From positions 1 through 6,297 of the forward strand of contig JAFTEG010000089.1 of assembly GCA_017453765.1 (NCBI GenBank): a stretch of DNA of 6,297 nucleotides, read 5' to 3'. Origin of the DNA: Selenomonadaceae bacterium (GTDB taxonomy: Bacteria; Bacillota; Negativicutes; Selenomonadales; Selenomonadaceae). Under the pieces are notes generated by a model that saw only the letters and a program-made list of their open reading frames with translations, did not search any database and was not told the origin of the DNA. A program made the translations under genes and the position numbers. Below are positions 4,555-6,297 of this stretch, piece by piece (position 1 is the first letter of the stretch; each line of letters starts with the position of its first letter).

Positions 4555-5337
4555 TTATACCTGCAAGAGGTTAAGCACTTGCGCCAAGCCCTGATTCGCC
4601 TGAGCCACCATTGCCTGCGCCGCCTGCGATTGTACGTTGTTTTTCACGTATTGTGTCATTTCACGTGCATAATCGACTTCAGTTACCGCCGTGTATGCCG
4701 CGTCTGCCGATGACGTAAGGTCTGAAAGATAATTGGAAATGGTCTCCAATGCGCTCATATCACCGCCCAAATTTGCACGGGCAGTAGTAACATTGTCAAT
4801 TGCAGTAGTAATAGATGAGAGGTCAGATACACTCAAGGTACCTAATGATACATTCACTGCATTTAAGGATAAGGAATTTGAACCGTCTAATGTATATACT
4901 GCAGTGGGAGCAGTACTACTAAACAAAGTATCACCTTTGTATGTAGTATTACTGATCAGATCGTTTAATATCTGTATTGTATTTGTTGCACTAGCATCAA
5001 TAGCGCCTTGAGCAGTGGAATCTGAAGTAGAAGCACGCGCGATTGCCTTAGCTTTCAAATCCAACAATGCACTATTTACGTCCGAAAGTACGGAGTCCGC
5101 CATATTAAGCTTTGCCGCCGTGTCTTGAATGCCGGTGGAAAGTACGTTATATCCTTCAGAATCTGCCTTGAGTTTAGTACCGGAAACGTAGCTGACTGCG
5201 TTATCAGCAGGTTTAGGTGCCTTGAGTCCGCTTGAAATGCGATTTATGCTTTTTCCCATCAAAGTCTGGCTAGTCTTCATGTTATTTGAGGCGTAGCCGG
5301 CACTAATGGAAAAATTACTTGTAACCGAAAGTGCCAT
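4555..5337 (-). CDS. Short divergent flagellin
   Basis: The 260-residue protein has conserved flagellin ends. N-terminal D0/D1 helices span about 1-135, with NRISSGLK at 32-39 and a heptad-rich stretch to about 100. C-terminal D1/D0 spans about 186-260, with AQAMVAQANQGLAQVLNLLQV at the end. The middle is short and lacks D2/D3 domains. It is exported by the flagellar type III system and polymerises into the filament; no cleaved signal is expected or seen. Unusual points: the common RINSAxDDAAG stretch reads APKPADNAVSY, and the segment matching the TLR5-contact region is LLDLKAKAIAR (91-101). The central third (plus-strand 4780-5040) is richer in A/T than the ends. AGGGAGGG at 5344-5351 lies 6 nt before the ATG. 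Two promoters precede it and a terminator follows, so it is a single-gene unit. No other flagellar gene is in the window; it may be one of several flagellins. Confidence 0.93.
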   Translation of the reverse strand: MALSVTSNFSISAGYASNNMKTSQTLMGKSINRISSGLKAPKPADNAVSYVSGTKLKADSEGYNVLSTGIQDTAAKLNMADSVLSDVNSALLDLKAKAIARASTSDSTAQGAIDASATNTIQILNDLISNTTYKGDTLFSSTAPTAVYTLDGSNSLSLNAVNVSLGTLSVSDLSSITTAIDNVTTARANLGGDMSALETISNYLSDLTSSADAAYTAVTEVDYAREMTQYVKNNVQSQAAQAMVAQANQGLAQVLNLLQV

Positions 5338-5381
5338 TTTAATTCCCTCCCTGAGATTGTAAAAAAGTTCCTTTTAAAAGC

Positions 5382-5408
5382 TTATCGTCTTGCGGCGATA
5401 AAAAATTA
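5382..5408 (-). promoter_or_regulatory. Sigma-28 (FliA/SigD)-type flagellin promoter
   Basis: On the minus strand TAAT (5408-5405), 15 nt, then GACGATAA (5389-5382) matches the TAAA-N15-GCCGATAA consensus at 11 of 12 defined positions counted with the exact spacing, minus one (3 of 4 and 7 of 8). It gives a leader of about 38 nt before the flagellin. A palindromic A7T7 tract (5415-5428) just upstream could bend DNA or act as an UP element. The boxes also lie in a TTATCG/CGATAA inverted repeat (5382-5387, 5396-5401). Confidence 0.75.
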
Positions 5409-5469
5409 ACGGCTAAAAAAATTTTTTTCTACTGAATTTAAACTGTAACTACTTGTTGAAGTTTTAGGG

Positions 5470-5498
5470 ATTGTATATCAGAAATTCAGAAAAATCAA
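5470..5498 (-). promoter_or_regulatory. Upstream sigma-A promoter for the flagellin
   Basis: On the minus strand TTGATT (5498-5493) and TACAAT (5475-5470) are 17 nt apart, matching four and five of six consensus bases. Transcription would start near 5463 and give a leader of about 125 nt that runs through the sigma-28 promoter. The six-G run at 5501-5506 lies just upstream. Confidence 0.5.
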
Positions 5499-5519
5499 TA
5501 GGGGGGTGAAATTTTTTTT

Positions 5520-5547
5520 AGGGAAGAGGGATTAGGGAATAGGGAAG
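5520..5547. repeat. Heptamer repeat array and G-quadruplex motif
   Basis: Four tandem heptamers, AGGGAAG, AGGGATT, AGGGAAT and AGGGAAG, fill 5520-5547. The four GGG runs at 5521, 5528, 5535 and 5542 have loops of exactly 4 nt, a textbook intramolecular G-quadruplex pattern on the plus strand. The array lies between the stop of the nitroreductase-like gene and the flagellin promoters. It is on the template strand for both minus-strand genes, so their RNA would be C-rich here. Confidence 0.85.
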
Positions 5548-5568
5548 AGATGTTGGCTCTTAATTCAA

Positions 5569-6258
5569 TCATCCTTTTGCGACGTTGGCACTGTCACCGA
5601 CAGACTGAGCAAAGAGAATTTTTTGCGTGTTGGAAAGTTTAGCGGCTTTAGTGAAGGCGTCGGTATCGACGGAGCCGCGAACGCAGTTGCCGTAGCCGTG
5701 ATTGTGCGCCATAAGAGCGACGCTTTGACACATAGCACCGGCGGCGATATTGGCAAAGGCGGCTTGACGTTCGGCATTAACGGGGTGATTAGATTTTTTC
5801 CATGCGTCGGAGTTTTCGACGTAGACAAGATTAAGCGGCGCGTTAATGGCAAAGTCCTGCGGGTGACGTGAGGAAGTGGTAGCGGCGCGGTAATCGCCTG
5901 CCGTGACTAGTTTCAATTTATTTTTGTCGGGCTGGTAAAGGTAAATGCCTTCGGCAGTGACAGCGTAAACGTCGACAGAATAAATGCCGAGAGCGGCGGG
6001 GTTGACGTGACCTTCGGAGCCGTTAAAGCGTTTGGTAATGCCGTTAGCCGCCCAAAGGATATTGGCAAGTTCCTGCTTGCTGAGGGGTTCGCCGGAAATG
6101 TCACGGCTACTTTGGCGTTCGCGCATGACTTCACCGAGTGACTTGGTACGAGTGATAGAGGGTGCAGGCAGAGAGATATCGGACGCCGCCGCGCAGAATG
6201 CAGGGGACGTGAGAATTACTGCCGCAGTGAGAATTGCGCTTGCAAAAAATTTTTTCAT
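5569..6258 (-). CDS. Exported SagB/nitroreductase-family flavoprotein
   Basis: The 229-residue protein opens with a Sec signal peptide (MKK, hydrophobic core to about residue 20, likely cut after FCAAA at about 25). The rest matches SagB-type nitroreductase-fold dehydrogenases: RERQSSRDI at 46-54 (the N-terminal FMN-contact region), LSKQELANILWAANGI at 59-74, NPAALGIYSVDVY at 86-98, GIYLYQPDKNKL at 104-115, NIAAGAMCQSVALMAHNHGYGNC at 170-192, and ILFAQSVG near the end. Such proteins bind FMN and catalyse NAD(P)H- or other electron-donor-dependent reductions or dehydrogenations; the substrate here is unknown. AGAAGG (6267-6272) precedes the ATG by 8 nt. Its promoter lies outside the window. 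No terminator hairpin separates it from the flagellin leader. An FMN enzyme behind a signal peptide is less common than the cytosolic form. Confidence 0.85.
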   Translation of the reverse strand: MKKFFASAILTAAVILTSPAFCAAASDISLPAPSITRTKSLGEVMRERQSSRDISGEPLSKQELANILWAANGITKRFNGSEGHVNPAALGIYSVDVYAVTAEGIYLYQPDKNKLKLVTAGDYRAATTSSRHPQDFAINAPLNLVYVENSDAWKKSNHPVNAERQAAFANIAAGAMCQSVALMAHNHGYGNCVRGSVDTDAFTKAAKLSNTQKILFAQSVGDSANVAKG

Positions 6259-6276
6259 ACAAAAGACCTTCTTTCT

Positions 6277-6297
6277 AGTGAAGAGTGAGGAGTTAAG
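6277..6297. repeat. Heptamer repeat array at the window edge
   Basis: Three tandem heptamers, AGTGAAG, AGTGAGG and AGTTAAG, occupy 6277-6297 and reach the end of the window, so the array may continue. It is related in style to the AGGGAWK heptamers at 5520-5547; the two arrays flank the nitroreductase-like gene. Confidence 0.6.

Noticed and set aside
5338..5568. Terminator for the nitroreductase-like gene
   Set aside because: No stable GC stem followed by a U run on the minus strand; the TTATCG/CGATAA inverted repeat overlaps the sigma-28 promoter and lacks a following U tract.
5565..5852. Second minus-strand frame and a plus-strand frame (5623-5871) within the nitroreductase-like gene
   Set aside because: Both overlap a gene with family motifs throughout and have no motifs of their own.
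1..6297. Insertion sequence, prophage, tRNA or rRNA genes
   Set aside because: No transposase, integrase, terminal inverted repeats, or structural RNA signatures were seen.

Overview
The window looks like a piece of a Firmicutes chromosome, most plausibly a diderm, flagellated member of the Negativicutes (Selenomonas or Anaerovibrio-like). The grounds are strong AGGAGG-type ribosome binding sites, near-consensus sigma-A promoters, U-run intrinsic terminators, a short flagellin behind a sigma-28-type promoter, and protein families common in that class. The lineage is an inference; no marker gene is present.

Left part (1-2156, + strand). A 23-bp tandem repeat opens the window and runs almost to the ribosome binding site of a MupG/DUF871 TIM-barrel protein. 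Next comes a secreted NlpC/P60 peptidoglycan hydrolase with an N-terminal peptidoglycan-binding domain. The two are 71 bp apart and may form a cell-wall turnover pair. Just behind the NlpC/P60 gene, a duplicated copy of its last 19 bases contributes the -35 box of a strong promoter. A terminator follows about 70 nt downstream, which outlines an unannotated small RNA.

Middle part (2157-4554) looks like accessory DNA. It holds a truncated, frameshifted gene resembling a family 8 glycosyltransferase, an intact ADP-ribosylglycohydrolase, and, converging on it with only 6 bp between, a hicA-hicB toxin-antitoxin operon on the minus strand. The 341-bp gap between hicA and the flagellin is packed. 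It contains the hicA promoter, a perfect 11-bp terminator hairpin, a promoter for a roughly 120-nt minus-strand RNA, and, antisense to that RNA, a small hydrophobic ORF with a good ribosome binding site but an ATA in place of ATG. This layout resembles a type I toxin/antisense-RNA module that has lost its start codon.

Right part (4555-6297, minus strand). A short, divergent flagellin has tandem sigma-A and sigma-28 promoters and its own strand-specific terminator. Upstream of it lies an exported SagB/nitroreductase-fold flavoprotein. Purine-rich heptamer repeats sit on both sides of that gene; one array is also a perfect four-tract G-quadruplex motif.

The points most worth a second look are the two promoter-terminator small RNA units, the relic toxin ORF under one of them, the HicB with an unusual C-terminus, and the intergenic repeat families.
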